Below are positions 27,604-36,071 of a DNA stretch of 64,000 nucleotides, in pieces; positions within the stretch are counted from its first letter, which is position 1; each line of letters begins with the position of its first letter. Position numbers and translations under genes: made by a program. This DNA is from Bradyrhizobium sp. Rc3b (lineage in GTDB: Bacteria > Pseudomonadota > Alphaproteobacteria > Rhizobiales > Xanthobacteraceae): NCBI RefSeq assembly GCF_900114915.1, contig NZ_FOUS01000001.1:310001-374000 (forward strand), written 5' to 3'. The notes beneath the pieces are model-generated. The model was not told the DNA's origin. It ran no database searches and worked only from the letters and a program-made list of their open reading frames with translations.

Positions 27604-27765
27604 GGCGCCACAATGCCGATTTTTGCCAGGCCGCCAAGCAAAAGATTCGCCGCCGCGCCCGGGAACAATCGTCACACGGCCGTCCCAATTGGCCTGCCAA
27701 TTCGAACCGGGGCGGTGTTGTCGCGTTCTCCCGCGCAAGACGCAGATTATGGGTGGTCTTCCCGC

Positions 27766-29364
27766 ATGGCTCAGAGCAACGAAAACTGGTGGCGCGACGG
27801 CATCTTCTATCAGATCTACCCGCGCTCCTTTCAGGACTCGAACGGCGACGGCGTCGGCGATCTCGCCGGCATTTTGCAGCGGCTGCCTTACGTCAAATCG
27901 CTCGGCGTCGATGCGATCTGGCTGTCACCGATCTTCCCCTCACCGATGGAAGATTTCGGCTATGACATCGCCGACTATACCGGCATCGAGCCGCTGTTCG
28001 GCACGATGGAAGATTTCGATGCGCTGATCGCGGCCGCCCACGACAACGGCCTGAAGCTGATCCTCGACCTCGTGCCGAACCACACCTCGGACCAGCATCC
28101 CTGGTTCGTCGAGAGCCGCGCCTCGCGCGACAATCCCAAGCGCGACTGGTACATCTGGCGCGATCCGGCACCCGACGGCGGAGTGCCGAACAACTGGCTG
28201 TCCGAGTTCGGCGGCAGCGCGTGGCAGTTCGACGAGACCACGGGGCAATATTATTACCACGCCTTCCTCGCCCAGCAGCCGGACCTGAACTGGCGCAATC
28301 CCGACGTCCGCGCCGCGATCTACGACGTGATGCGGTTTTGGCTTGAGAAGGGCGTCGACGGCTTTCGCGTCGACGTGATCTGGCACCTGATCAAGGATGC
28401 CGAATTCCGCGACAACCCGCCCAATCCGCGTTACGTCGAGGGACGGCCACCGAATGAAAGGATCATGACGCAATACTCCACCGACCAGCCGGAGGTGCAT
28501 GACGTGATCTCGCAGATGCGGCGTGTCACCAATGAATTCGGAGCCCGCGTGCTGATCGGCGAGATCTATCTGCCGCTGCACCGTCTCATGGCCTATTACG
28601 GCAACGATCTCACCGGCGCGCAGATGCCGTTCAATTTCGCGCTGCTCTCGACCTTCTGGAGCGCGCGCTCGATCGAGACGATCATCGAGGATTACGAGAA
28701 GGCGCTGCCGCGCGGCGCCTGGCCGAACTGGGTGCTCGGCAATCACGACCGCCCGCGGGTCGCAAGCCGCGTCGGGTCCGAGCAGGCCCGCGTCGCCGCC
28801 ATGCTGCTGCTGACGCTGCGCGGCACGCCGACGCTCTATTACGGCGACGAGATCGGCATGCACCAGGTGGCGATCGCGCCGGAGGACGTCCGCGACCCCT
28901 TCGAGAAGAACGTGCCCGGCATCGGTGTCGGCCGCGACGGCTGCCGCACGCCGATGCAGTGGGATGCGACCGAATTCGCCGGCTTCTCGGCGGCGCGGCC
29001 GTGGCTGCCGCTGCCGGAGCACTATGTGCGCGACAATGTCGTCAATCTCGAAGCCGATGCGCGCTCGATCCTCAACCTCTACAAGCGCCTGATCACCCTG
29101 CGGAAGAGCGGTCCGCCGCTGGTCGCCGGCGATTATCATCCGATCGCGGCACAAGGCGATCTCCTGATCTATCGCCGCGAAGCCGAAGGGCAGGCGGTGA
29201 TCGTGGCGCTCAATCTCGGCCCCGATCCGGTCGCGGTGACCACCAGCGCGATCCGTTTCGGCAGCGAGATCTTGCTGTCGACGTTTCTGGATCGCGACGG
29301 CGAGCGCATTGAAGGCGTGTTGGATCTGCGTGGCAATGAGGGGGTGATTGTCGCCCCACCCTAG
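27766..29364 (+). CDS. GH13 oligo-alpha-glucosidase
   Basis: A 532-residue cytoplasmic glycoside hydrolase family 13 enzyme of the alpha-glucosidase/oligo-1,6-glucosidase type. Features in order are WWRDGIFYQIYPRSFQDSNG, LVPNHTSDQHPWF, nucleophile Asp203 in GFRVDVIWHL, acid/base Glu266 in LIGEIY, and Asp328 in LGNHDRPR. RTPMQWD follows, then a C-terminal beta domain with AVIVALNL. It would split alpha-linked gluco-oligosaccharides, sucrose or trehalose-like sugars. The ATG at 27766 starts just before the conserved WWRD. It converges on the trehalose synthase-like gene, with a repeat filling the gap. Confidence 0.87.
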   Translation: MAQSNENWWRDGIFYQIYPRSFQDSNGDGVGDLAGILQRLPYVKSLGVDAIWLSPIFPSPMEDFGYDIADYTGIEPLFGTMEDFDALIAAAHDNGLKLILDLVPNHTSDQHPWFVESRASRDNPKRDWYIWRDPAPDGGVPNNWLSEFGGSAWQFDETTGQYYYHAFLAQQPDLNWRNPDVRAAIYDVMRFWLEKGVDGFRVDVIWHLIKDAEFRDNPPNPRYVEGRPPNERIMTQYSTDQPEVHDVISQMRRVTNEFGARVLIGEIYLPLHRLMAYYGNDLTGAQMPFNFALLSTFWSARSIETIIEDYEKALPRGAWPNWVLGNHDRPRVASRVGSEQARVAAMLLLTLRGTPTLYYGDEIGMHQVAIAPEDVRDPFEKNVPGIGVGRDGCRTPMQWDATEFAGFSAARPWLPLPEHYVRDNVVNLEADARSILNLYKRLITLRKSGPPLVAGDYHPIAAQGDLLIYRREAEGQAVIVALNLGPDPVAVTTSAIRFGSEILLSTFLDRDGERIEGVLDLRGNEGVIVAPP

Positions 29365-29500
29365 CTGTCGTCCCGGACAAGCGCAGCGCAGATCCGGGAC
29401 CCATCACCACAGGGAGTTGCTTTGCGAAGACTCGGAGTGACCAGCGCGCCCCACACTTCTCCCTGTGATTATAGGTCCCCGCTTTCGCGGGGACGACAGC
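29365..29500. repeat. Intergenic dyad repeat (family B), convergent gap
   Basis: The left end CTGTCGTCCCGGACAAGCG and right end GCGGGGACGACAGC are inverted, with inner GGGACCCAT and ATAGGTCCCC. It starts right at the GH13 stop codon and lies between two converging GH13 genes. Confidence 0.75.
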
Positions 29501-29543
29501 GGAGGGTATGGCTGCGATGGAGTATAGCGATGCGTAGATACTC

Positions 29544-31244
29544 TTACCCCGGATGCTTCTTCCCCCGCACCGTATCCCCGTCGATATCGCTCCGCTTCAA
29601 CAGATAATCCAGCCCGCCGACGCGGTACCAGCGATACCCATACGGCTCGAGCACGATCCGGTGCTGGCCGCGCTTGTCGGCGTGGCTGTGGTCCTCCGCG
29701 AGCAGATTGATCAGGTGCGCGCCGGCCTCGTCCGGCAGCCCGGCTGAGAACGCGATCTCGCGCGGCTTCTCGTCGAGATTATGCACGAACAGCACCGAAT
29801 TGTTGCGCCAGTCGTAGCGCATGATGAACACGGCGGGATCGCGCACCGGAATGATGGCGAAGTCGCCCCAGCCGACCTCCGGCACTTCTTTCCGCATGCG
29901 GACGATGCGCTCGGTCCAGTTCAGCATCGAGTTGGGGTCGCGCCGCTGCTTGGCGACGTTGACGTGCGGGTAGCCGTAAGGCCCCTTGTCGATCACGGGG
30001 CAGGCCGGCTTGTTGCTCTTGGTGAAGCCGCCATGCGGTTCGGTCGACCATTGCATCGGCGTGCGCGCGCAATTGCGTTCCGGCAGTGAGAGATCGTCGC
30101 CCATCGCGATCTCGTCGCCATAGCGGATCACGGGTGTTCCCGGCAGCGTGCACATCAGGCTGTAGGCGAGCTCGAGCCGTCGGCGGTCGCCGCCGAGCAT
30201 CGGCGCGAGTCGCCGCCTGATGCCGCGGTCGTACAGCTGCATATCCTTGTCGGGACCGAAATTCCTGAACACGGTGTCGCGCTGCGCCTTGGTCAGCCGT
30301 CCCAGATCGAGCTCGTCGTGATTGCGCAGGAACAGGCCCCATTGCGCGGTCGCCGGCCGCGGCTTGGTCGCCTTCAACGCCTTCGCCAACGGCCGCGAAT
30401 CTGCGGATGCCAGCGCATAGAACAGGTGCTGGTTGACGTGGAAGTTGAACATCATGTGCATGCGGTCGGCATCGCGGCCGAAATATTCCATGTCCGTCTT
30501 CGGCAGCACATTGGCTTCGGCGAGGATGATGGCGTCGCCCTGCCGCCATTGCAGGAATTCGCGGAACGCGCGCAGCATGTCGTACTGCTCGACCGGCTTC
30601 TTCACCTTCGCGCCCTTCGTCGCGATCACGAAGGGCACGGCATCCATGCGGAAGCCGGAGACGCCGAGCTGGATCCAGAACCCCATGATCTTCAGGATCT
30701 CGGCCTGCACATGCGGGTTCGAGGTGTTGAGGTCGGGCTGGAAATCGTAGAAGCGGTGGAAGTAATACGCGCCCGCTTCCTTGTCGCGCGTCCAGGTCGT
30801 TTTCTGCACGCCGGGAAACACCATGCCCTTGTCGGCACCGGCCGGCTTCTTGTCGGACCACACATACCAGTCGCGATACGGCGAGTTCTTGTCGCGCCGC
30901 GCCTCCTTGAACCAGTGATGCTGATCCGAGGTGTGGTTGACGACGAGATCGATGATGATGCGGATGCCGCGCTGCTTGCAGCCATGGGCGAACTCGACGA
31001 AATCGCCGAGCGTGCCGTAACGGGCATCGACGCTGTAATAGTCGGCGATGTCGTAGCCGTCGTCGCGGCCGGGCGAGGTCTGGAACGGCATCAGCCAGAT
31101 CGTGGTGATGCCGAGGCCGTGCAGATAATCGAGCCGGCGGAGCAGGCCCTTGAAGTCGCCGACGCCGTCGCCGTTGGCGTCCATATAGGAGCCGACGGAA
31201 AGGCAGTAGATTACCCCGTTCTTGTACCAGAGATCGTCGATCAT
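29544..31244 (-). CDS. GH13 trehalose synthase-like enzyme (maltose/trehalose isomerase type)
   Basis: A 566-residue GH13 protein: WYKNGVIYCLSVGSYMDANG, LVVNHTSDQHHWF, nucleophile Asp201 in GFRMDAVPF, acid/base Glu243 in ILAEANV, Asp310 in LRNHDELDLG, and RTPMQWS. RNHDEL and the DAVPF nucleophile block are typical of TreS, which interconverts maltose and trehalose; many annotations call such proteins alpha-amylase family. It lacks the fused maltokinase domain of longer TreS. The ATG at 31244 lies 9 bases after GAGG and directly before WYKNG. It is divergent from mmcB. Trehalose is a main osmoprotectant in bradyrhizobia, so the role is plausible but the exact reaction is not proven. Confidence 0.72.
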   Translation of the reverse strand: MIDDLWYKNGVIYCLSVGSYMDANGDGVGDFKGLLRRLDYLHGLGITTIWLMPFQTSPGRDDGYDIADYYSVDARYGTLGDFVEFAHGCKQRGIRIIIDLVVNHTSDQHHWFKEARRDKNSPYRDWYVWSDKKPAGADKGMVFPGVQKTTWTRDKEAGAYYFHRFYDFQPDLNTSNPHVQAEILKIMGFWIQLGVSGFRMDAVPFVIATKGAKVKKPVEQYDMLRAFREFLQWRQGDAIILAEANVLPKTDMEYFGRDADRMHMMFNFHVNQHLFYALASADSRPLAKALKATKPRPATAQWGLFLRNHDELDLGRLTKAQRDTVFRNFGPDKDMQLYDRGIRRRLAPMLGGDRRRLELAYSLMCTLPGTPVIRYGDEIAMGDDLSLPERNCARTPMQWSTEPHGGFTKSNKPACPVIDKGPYGYPHVNVAKQRRDPNSMLNWTERIVRMRKEVPEVGWGDFAIIPVRDPAVFIMRYDWRNNSVLFVHNLDEKPREIAFSAGLPDEAGAHLINLLAEDHSHADKRGQHRIVLEPYGYRWYRVGGLDYLLKRSDIDGDTVRGKKHPG

Positions 31245-31326
31245 CCGCGCAGCCTCGGTGGTTCCGCCGAGGTGCGGCGGCTGCGTGATAAGTTCGTGGG
31301 GGAGGGGAGGTTCCGCGTCCCACACA

Positions 31327-31370
31327 CTGTCGTCCCGGGGCCGCCACTTGGCGCGAGCCCGGGACCCGAC
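31327..31370. repeat. Short family B-type hairpin upstream of mmcB
   Basis: CTGTCGTCCCGGG and GCCCGGGACCCGAC are inverted around a 17-base spacer. It lies in the 173-base gap between the divergent TreS-like and mmcB genes. Confidence 0.5.
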
Positions 31371-31417
31371 GGGCGGAGAGAGTGTCCGCCCCAAACGGAA
31401 TCGGCTATCCTCCCTCC

Positions 31418-31909
31418 ATGGACAATCCCGCCCGTAACATCGCCCTGGTGCCGCCACCCGATCGCCGCCAGTCGGAAACGGCGCTCGCGGTCGCGCGCGG
31501 CACCGCGCGGCTCTTACGTTCGCTCGGCTTTACCTGCATCAGCGAATTGCCGCTGCCCTCGGGCCGGCGCGCCGACCTGGTGGCGCTGAACGAGCGCGGC
31601 GAGATCTGGATCGTCGAGATCAAATCGTCGGTGGAGGATCTGCGCGCCGATCAGAAATGGCATGAATACCGTGCCCATTGCGACCGGCTGTTCTTCGCCT
31701 TCACGCAGGACCTGCCGTGCGAGATCTTTCCGGAAGGCACCGGCCTGATCATCGCCGACGCCTATGGCGCGCACCTGCAATGCGAAGCGCCCGAGCACAA
31801 GCTGGCTGCCGCGACGAGGAAGCAGATGACGGTGCGGTTTGGAATGGCGGCAGCCTTACGCATCAACCGCCTGGTCGATCCGCAGGGGCATGCGGAGTTT
31901 TGGGAGTAG
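31418..31909 (+). CDS. mmcB: MmcB family DNA repair protein
   Basis: A 163-residue protein of the MmcB/DUF88-unrelated PD-(D/E)XK-like group found in alphaproteobacteria. The nuclease-type core is RADLVALNERG followed by IWIVEIKSS, that is D-Xn-ExK. The Caulobacter MmcB is a damage-induced mutagenesis partner of the ImuABC system; none of those genes is beside it here. The ATG at 31418 was chosen at the start of MDNPARN; the longer frame overlaps repeat DNA. It converges with regR, separated by repeats. The family call is good; its biochemical role is known only from genetics. Confidence 0.75.
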   Translation: MDNPARNIALVPPPDRRQSETALAVARGTARLLRSLGFTCISELPLPSGRRADLVALNERGEIWIVEIKSSVEDLRADQKWHEYRAHCDRLFFAFTQDLPCEIFPEGTGLIIADAYGAHLQCEAPEHKLAAATRKQMTVRFGMAAALRINRLVDPQGHAEFWE

Positions 31910-31930
31910 CGGCGCCGCAAACATCGGTGC

Positions 31931-32021
31931 CGTAGGGTGGGCAAAGCGAAGCGTGCCCACGATCTCTATCCAGCTCTTACAGATCGTGGGCACGGCGCTT
32001 CGCGCCTTTGCCCACCCTACG
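31931..32021. repeat. Intergenic dyad repeat (family A), convergent gap
   Basis: CGTAGGGTGGGCAAAGCG at the left is inverted to CGCCTTTGCCCACCCTACG at the right, with inner CGTGCCCACGATC/GATCGTGGGCACG. It is the shortest and most symmetric copy in the window and lies between the converging mmcB and regR genes. Confidence 0.85.
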
Positions 32022-32033
32022 AGACCTGTCGTT

Positions 32034-32107
32034 CCGTCATCCCGCGATGTGGCCTGGCCGTTGCCCTTCGAGGGCCGTTGAAGGAGCGGCCACCTCAGGG
32101 TGACGGG
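32034..32107. repeat. Second intergenic repeat next to the family A copy
   Basis: GTCATCCCGCGATGTGGCC and GGCCACCTCAGGGTGACGGG form an imperfect dyad around a GGGCCGTTGAAGG spacer. It follows the family A element and ends about 25 bases before the regR stop. Confidence 0.5.
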
Positions 32108-32130
32108 GATAGGTTGCTGATTGCCGTAAA

Positions 32131-32685
32131 TTACCGCGGCGCGCGTTTGGCCAAAATGCGCTGCAACGTCCTGCGGTGCATGTTGAGCCGCCGCGCCGTT
32201 TCCGAAACGTTGCGGTTGCACATCTCGTAGATGCGCTGGATGTGCTCCCAGCGCACGCGGTCGGCGGACATCGGGTTGGTCGGCAGCTCGGATTTCTCCG
32301 CGCTGGTCGACAGCAGCGCCGCGACGACGTCGTCGGCATCCGCTGGCTTGGAGAGATAATCGATCGCGCCCATCTTCACCGCGGTGACGGCGGTGGCGAT
32401 GTTGCCGTAGCCGGTCAGCACGATCGCGCGCGCATCCGGGCGCTTCTTCTTCAGCGCCGAGACCACGTCGAGGCCGTTGCCGTCGCCGAGCCGCAAATCT
32501 ACTACGGCGAATGCCGGCGCTGCCTTGCCGATCTGCGCAAGACCATCCGAGACGGTGTCGCATGACGTCACCGCAAAGCCGCGCGTTTCCATGGCGCGCG
32601 ACAACCGCTCCAGGAACGGCTTGTCGTCCTCCACGATGAGCAGCGAGCGGTCGGTCTGTTCGTTCAGTTCGGCGATGGCGTTCAA
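32131..32685 (-). CDS. regR: Response regulator RegR (ActR/PrrA family)
   Basis: A 184-residue response regulator: receiver domain with acidic pair Glu-Asp-Asp near 19-21, phospho-acceptor Asp63 in VVDLRLGDG, and TGY and Lys of the switch in YLSKPADADD. It ends in a Fis-like helix-turn-helix with NVSETARRLNMHRRTLQRIL. In Bradyrhizobium RegR controls nifA/fixR and many redox-responsive genes; Asp63 matches the known site of phosphorylation. The start is TTG, with GGAGAGAGGAC upstream. regS lies 103 bases upstream on the same strand, so they are likely co-expressed. Confidence 0.93.
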   Translation of the reverse strand: MNAIAELNEQTDRSLLIVEDDKPFLERLSRAMETRGFAVTSCDTVSDGLAQIGKAAPAFAVVDLRLGDGNGLDVVSALKKKRPDARAIVLTGYGNIATAVTAVKMGAIDYLSKPADADDVVAALLSTSAEKSELPTNPMSADRVRWEHIQRIYEMCNRNVSETARRLNMHRRTLQRILAKRAPR

Positions 32686-32788
32686 GGTTTTGTCCTCTCT
32701 CCAACGCGACTACATATGGCCTCGCAATCGAGCGGTGCCAAGGCCGCCGATAGTCGATCGGCCCTGTTGTGCGACGCAAGGTCGCGGC

Positions 32789-34120
32789 CTATCCTATTGT
32801 TTCTTCGAGGCTCTCGATAGCCTCAAAACGCTGTCGCGGCCAAGTGATCTGCACCACCGCGCCGTGTTCCGGAAAGATCCGGTTGGTAAACAAGACCTTG
32901 GCGCCGGTGCGTTCCAGCAAGGTGCGCGCGATGAACACGCCCAATCCGAGACCGCGTCGCTCACCGCCGCCGTCATCCGTGGTTCGCCGCCGCGACAGAT
33001 AGGGCTCGCCGATCCGGTTCAGGATATCGGGCGGAATGCCGGGGCCGTCGTCGGAGATCAGAAGCTCGATCGTGTCCTTGTTCCACCACGCGTTCACCTC
33101 GACGGTGGTATGGGCGAAATCGACCGCGTTCTCGACGATGTTGCCGACGCCGTACAGGATTGCCGGATTGCGCGAGCCGACCGGCTCGGACACGGCGGCG
33201 ACCGCGATCCGCACCTTGATCTCGACGCCGAAATCGCGGTGCGGGGCCACCACCTCCTCGATCAGCTCCGACAGCTTCATGCGGTCGAACGGCGCGCCGG
33301 TGGAGGAGAGCTGGGTGATCTTGCTCAATATGTCGCGGCAACGCTGGGTCTGCTCGCGCAACGTCTTCAGGTCGGCGGCAAAGCTGGCGTCCTTCACCGT
33401 CTTCTCCAGCTCGCGCGAGATCAGGAAGATCGTCGCGAGCGGCGTGCCGAGCTCGTGCGCGGCCGCGGCTGCGAGCCCGTCGAGCTGGGTCAGGTGTTGC
33501 TCACGCGTCAGCACCAGCTCGGTCGCGGCCAGCGCGTCCGCAAGCTTGCGCGCCTCCTCGGTCACTTGGAAAGAGTAGAGGCTAGTGACGCCGATCGCGA
33601 GCACGATCGAGAGCCAGACGCCGACGAGATAGATCGGCGGCAGCACCAGGGGATCATCGGAATCCCAGGGCAGCGGCAAATGGAAGAAGAACAGCACCGA
33701 GGCGCAGGCCACCGCAAGCACGCCGAGGCCGAACGTGAAGCGCGCCGGCAGTGCCGTGGCCGAGATCAGCACCGGCGCCAAGAACAGGAACGAGAACGGG
33801 TTCTGCAGTCCGCCGGTGAAGTACAACAGACCGGCCAGTTCCACGATGTTCAGCGCGAGCAGTCCGGCCGCCTGCATCGGCTCCAGCCGCTGCATCGGAT
33901 TGGCCGCGGTCTGGAGCGCCAGATTCAGTGCTGCCGACAAGGCGATGATGCTGACGCAGGGGACGATCTCGACGTTGAATTCCAACCCCTGCGCCACGAT
34001 GAAGATCGCGGCGAGCTGGCCCAGCACCGCCAGCCAGCGCAGCCGTAGGATCGTGTCCAGGCGGATATGCCGCTGCGCGTGGCGAAAGTCGGAAGCAGCA
34101 ATTTCAGTCAGATCGGCCAA
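32789..34120 (-). CDS. regS: Redox sensor histidine kinase RegS (RegB/PrrB family)
   Basis: A 443-residue membrane kinase. About six hydrophobic helices (residues 25-185) include the quinone-sensing motif GGLQNPF. The kinase core has AAAAAHELGTPLATI with phospho-acceptor His222, and Cys261 in LREQTQRC at the place of the redox-active cysteine of Rhodobacter RegB. The N-box is VENAVDFA, and SDDGPGIP and GLGLGVFIA complete the ATP lid. It phosphorylates RegR in response to the quinone/redox state. The start was set at TTG 34120, preceded by GGAAGG; a GTG seven codons upstream has no ribosome site. It diverges from an ABC exporter with 95 bases between. Confidence 0.9.
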   Translation of the reverse strand: MADLTEIAASDFRHAQRHIRLDTILRLRWLAVLGQLAAIFIVAQGLEFNVEIVPCVSIIALSAALNLALQTAANPMQRLEPMQAAGLLALNIVELAGLLYFTGGLQNPFSFLFLAPVLISATALPARFTFGLGVLAVACASVLFFFHLPLPWDSDDPLVLPPIYLVGVWLSIVLAIGVTSLYSFQVTEEARKLADALAATELVLTREQHLTQLDGLAAAAAHELGTPLATIFLISRELEKTVKDASFAADLKTLREQTQRCRDILSKITQLSSTGAPFDRMKLSELIEEVVAPHRDFGVEIKVRIAVAAVSEPVGSRNPAILYGVGNIVENAVDFAHTTVEVNAWWNKDTIELLISDDGPGIPPDILNRIGEPYLSRRRTTDDGGGERRGLGLGVFIARTLLERTGAKVLFTNRIFPEHGAVVQITWPRQRFEAIESLEETIG

Positions 34121-34215
34121 TGGGGGTGCCTTCCAGATCACAAACGCTGGGCTCGCGGAACCACCGGATTTACAAGCCTTGCGCTATCCGCTGCAATAGC
34201 AGAAGAACGACCAGC

Positions 34216-35019
34216 ATGACCGAGAATGACAAGGCTTCAAGTCGGCCCACTGTCGCGGAGCGCAGCTCGTCCGCGGCGATCGCGGTCGAGCACCTCGTCA
34301 AGATCTACAAGCAGACCCGCGCGGTCGACGATATCTCCTTTTCGCTGACGCGCGGCAGCATCACCGGGCTTCTGGGCGGCAACGGCGCCGGCAAGACCAC
34401 GACCATCGCGATGATCATGGGCCTGGTGCTGCCGACCTCCGGCCGCGTGCAGGTGCTCGGACATCGGATGCCGGAGGAGAGCGCTGCCGTGCTGGGGCGG
34501 ATGAATTTCGAGAGCCCCTATGTCGATATGCCGATGCGGCTCACGGTGCGGCAGAATCTCACCGTGTTCGGCAAGCTCTATGCGGTGAAGAACCTCGCCG
34601 GCCGCATTGCCGAGCTCGCGGACGATCTCGATCTCACCGATTTCATCGACCGCGCCAACGGCAAGCTGTCCGCCGGGCAGAAGACCCGCGTCGCGCTCGC
34701 CAAGGCGCTGATCAACCGGCCCGAGCTGCTGCTGCTGGACGAGCCGACCGCCTCGCTCGATCCGGATACCGCCGACTGGGTGCGGGCGCATCTGGAGCGT
34801 TATCGCAAGGACAACAACGCCACCATCCTTCTGGCCTCGCACAACATGCTCGAGGTCGAGCGGCTGTGCGATCGCGTCATCATCATGAAGCGCGGTCGCA
34901 TCGAGGACGACGACACGCCGGAGGCGATCATGGCGCGCTACAACCGCACCACGCTGGAGGAGGTGTTTCTGGACGTTGCGCGCGGCCGGGTGAACGGCGC
35001 GAAGGAGGCAGCAAGGTGA
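34216..35019 (+). CDS. ABC-2 type exporter, ATP-binding subunit
   Basis: A 267-residue ATPase: Walker A GGNGAGKT, signature LSAGQKTR, Walker B LLLLDEPTASLDPDT and H-loop ASHNM. It is of the DRA/Nod-type subgroup that pairs with ABC-2 permeases. With the permease gene 112 bases downstream it would form an efflux or lipid/polysaccharide export pump. The ATG at 34216 lies close to the divergent regS start, so the two promoters overlap. A palindromic repeat separates it from its permease. Substrate unknown. Confidence 0.87.
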   Translation: MTENDKASSRPTVAERSSSAAIAVEHLVKIYKQTRAVDDISFSLTRGSITGLLGGNGAGKTTTIAMIMGLVLPTSGRVQVLGHRMPEESAAVLGRMNFESPYVDMPMRLTVRQNLTVFGKLYAVKNLAGRIAELADDLDLTDFIDRANGKLSAGQKTRVALAKALINRPELLLLDEPTASLDPDTADWVRAHLERYRKDNNATILLASHNMLEVERLCDRVIIMKRGRIEDDDTPEAIMARYNRTTLEEVFLDVARGRVNGAKEAAR

Positions 35020-35033
35020 GCGGGAGCCGTCTT

Positions 35034-35121
35034 CGTAGCCCGGATAAAGCGAAGCGTAATCCGGGACCCCTGTCGCATGTGGCACGATTCCCGGATTGCG
35101 CTGCGCTCCATCCGGGCTACG
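35034..35121. repeat. Dyad repeat (family D) inside the ABC-2 operon
   Basis: CGTAGCCCGGATAAAGCG at the left and CTCCATCCGGGCTACG at the right are inverted, with inner TAATCCGGGA/TCCCGGATTG. It begins 15 bases after the ATPase stop and ends 10 bases before the permease ATG, separating two genes that must work together. Confidence 0.75.
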
Positions 35122-35131
35122 GGAGCGTGCC

Positions 35132-35950
35132 ATGACCGGCCTCGCCGTCCACCGCGGCATCTCCGTCCATCGCATCGGCGCGATGATCCTGCGCTACTGG
35201 TACCTCCTGCTGTCGTCCTGGCCGCGGCTGCTCGAATTGCTGTACTGGCCGGCGCTGCAGGTCATCACCTGGGGCTTCATCCAGTATTACATCGCCGAGA
35301 ATTCCAATTTCTTCGCGCGCGCCGGCGGCACGCTGATCGGCGCCGTCATCCTCTGGGACATCCTGTTTCGCGGGCAGCTCGGCTTCTCCATCTCGTTCCT
35401 GGAGGAGATGTGGGCGCGCAACATCGGCAACCTCATGATGAGCCCCTTGCGGCCGATCGAGTTTCTGCTGTCGCTGATGGTCATGAGCCTGATCCGGCTT
35501 GCGATCGGGATCATTCCGATGACCTTGCTCGCGCTGTTCATGTTTCAATTCAATGTCTATGCCCTGGGCCTGCCGCTGATCGCATTCTTCTGCAATCTGA
35601 TCTTCACGAGCTGGTCGGTCGGCATCTTCGTGTCGGGTCTCGTGCTGCGAAACGGCCTCGGCGCCGAGAGCATCGTCTGGACCCTGATGTTCGCGATCCT
35701 GCCGCTCGCCTGCGTCTACTATCCCGTCAGCGTGTTGCCGGTCTGGCTGCAATACGTCGCTTGGGCGTTGCCGCCGACCTATGCCTTCGAGGGGATGCGC
35801 GCGCTGCTGATCGAAAACACCTTCCGCGCCGATCTGATGCTGGAGGCGCTGGCCATCAACGCCGTCTTTCTGGTTGCATCTTTTGCATCATTCCTTGCCC
35901 TTTTGCGCAGCGCCAAACGGCACGGCTCGCTGCTGTCGGGCGGTGAATAA
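35132..35950 (+). CDS. ABC-2 type exporter, permease subunit
   Basis: A 272-residue membrane protein with six hydrophobic segments. The ABC-2 features are NIGNLMMSPLRPIEFL and the late block PVSVLPVWLQYVAWALPPTYAFEGMR. It is the channel partner of the ATPase encoded just upstream. The ATG at 35132 was preferred to an upstream in-frame start that lies in repeat DNA. Substrate cannot be deduced; family members export drugs, polysaccharides or lipo-oligosaccharides. Confidence 0.82.
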   Translation: MTGLAVHRGISVHRIGAMILRYWYLLLSSWPRLLELLYWPALQVITWGFIQYYIAENSNFFARAGGTLIGAVILWDILFRGQLGFSISFLEEMWARNIGNLMMSPLRPIEFLLSLMVMSLIRLAIGIIPMTLLALFMFQFNVYALGLPLIAFFCNLIFTSWSVGIFVSGLVLRNGLGAESIVWTLMFAILPLACVYYPVSVLPVWLQYVAWALPPTYAFEGMRALLIENTFRADLMLEALAINAVFLVASFASFLALLRSAKRHGSLLSGGE

Positions 35951-36020
35951 CGTCACTTTCCCGTGGATTCAGGCCGATTTACCCGTCTCCGCCACGTAGA
36001 TGTACGGAACCATGCATTGA

Positions 36021-36050
36021 CGCAATATTGCGCATTCGGCAGTATGCTGC
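36021..36050. promoter_or_regulatory. TGC/GCA-rich dyads upstream of phaZ
   Basis: CGCAATATTGCG (36021-36032) is a perfect palindrome and GCAGTATGCTGC (36039-36050) is GCAG-N4-CTGC. Both lie 22-50 bases before the phaZ ATG. The known PhaR sites of Paracoccus and Rhodobacter are TGC-rich dyads of this kind, so control of phaZ by PhaR is plausible but not shown. Confidence 0.4.
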
Positions 36051-36071
36051 GATGCGAAGAGGGATATAGCG

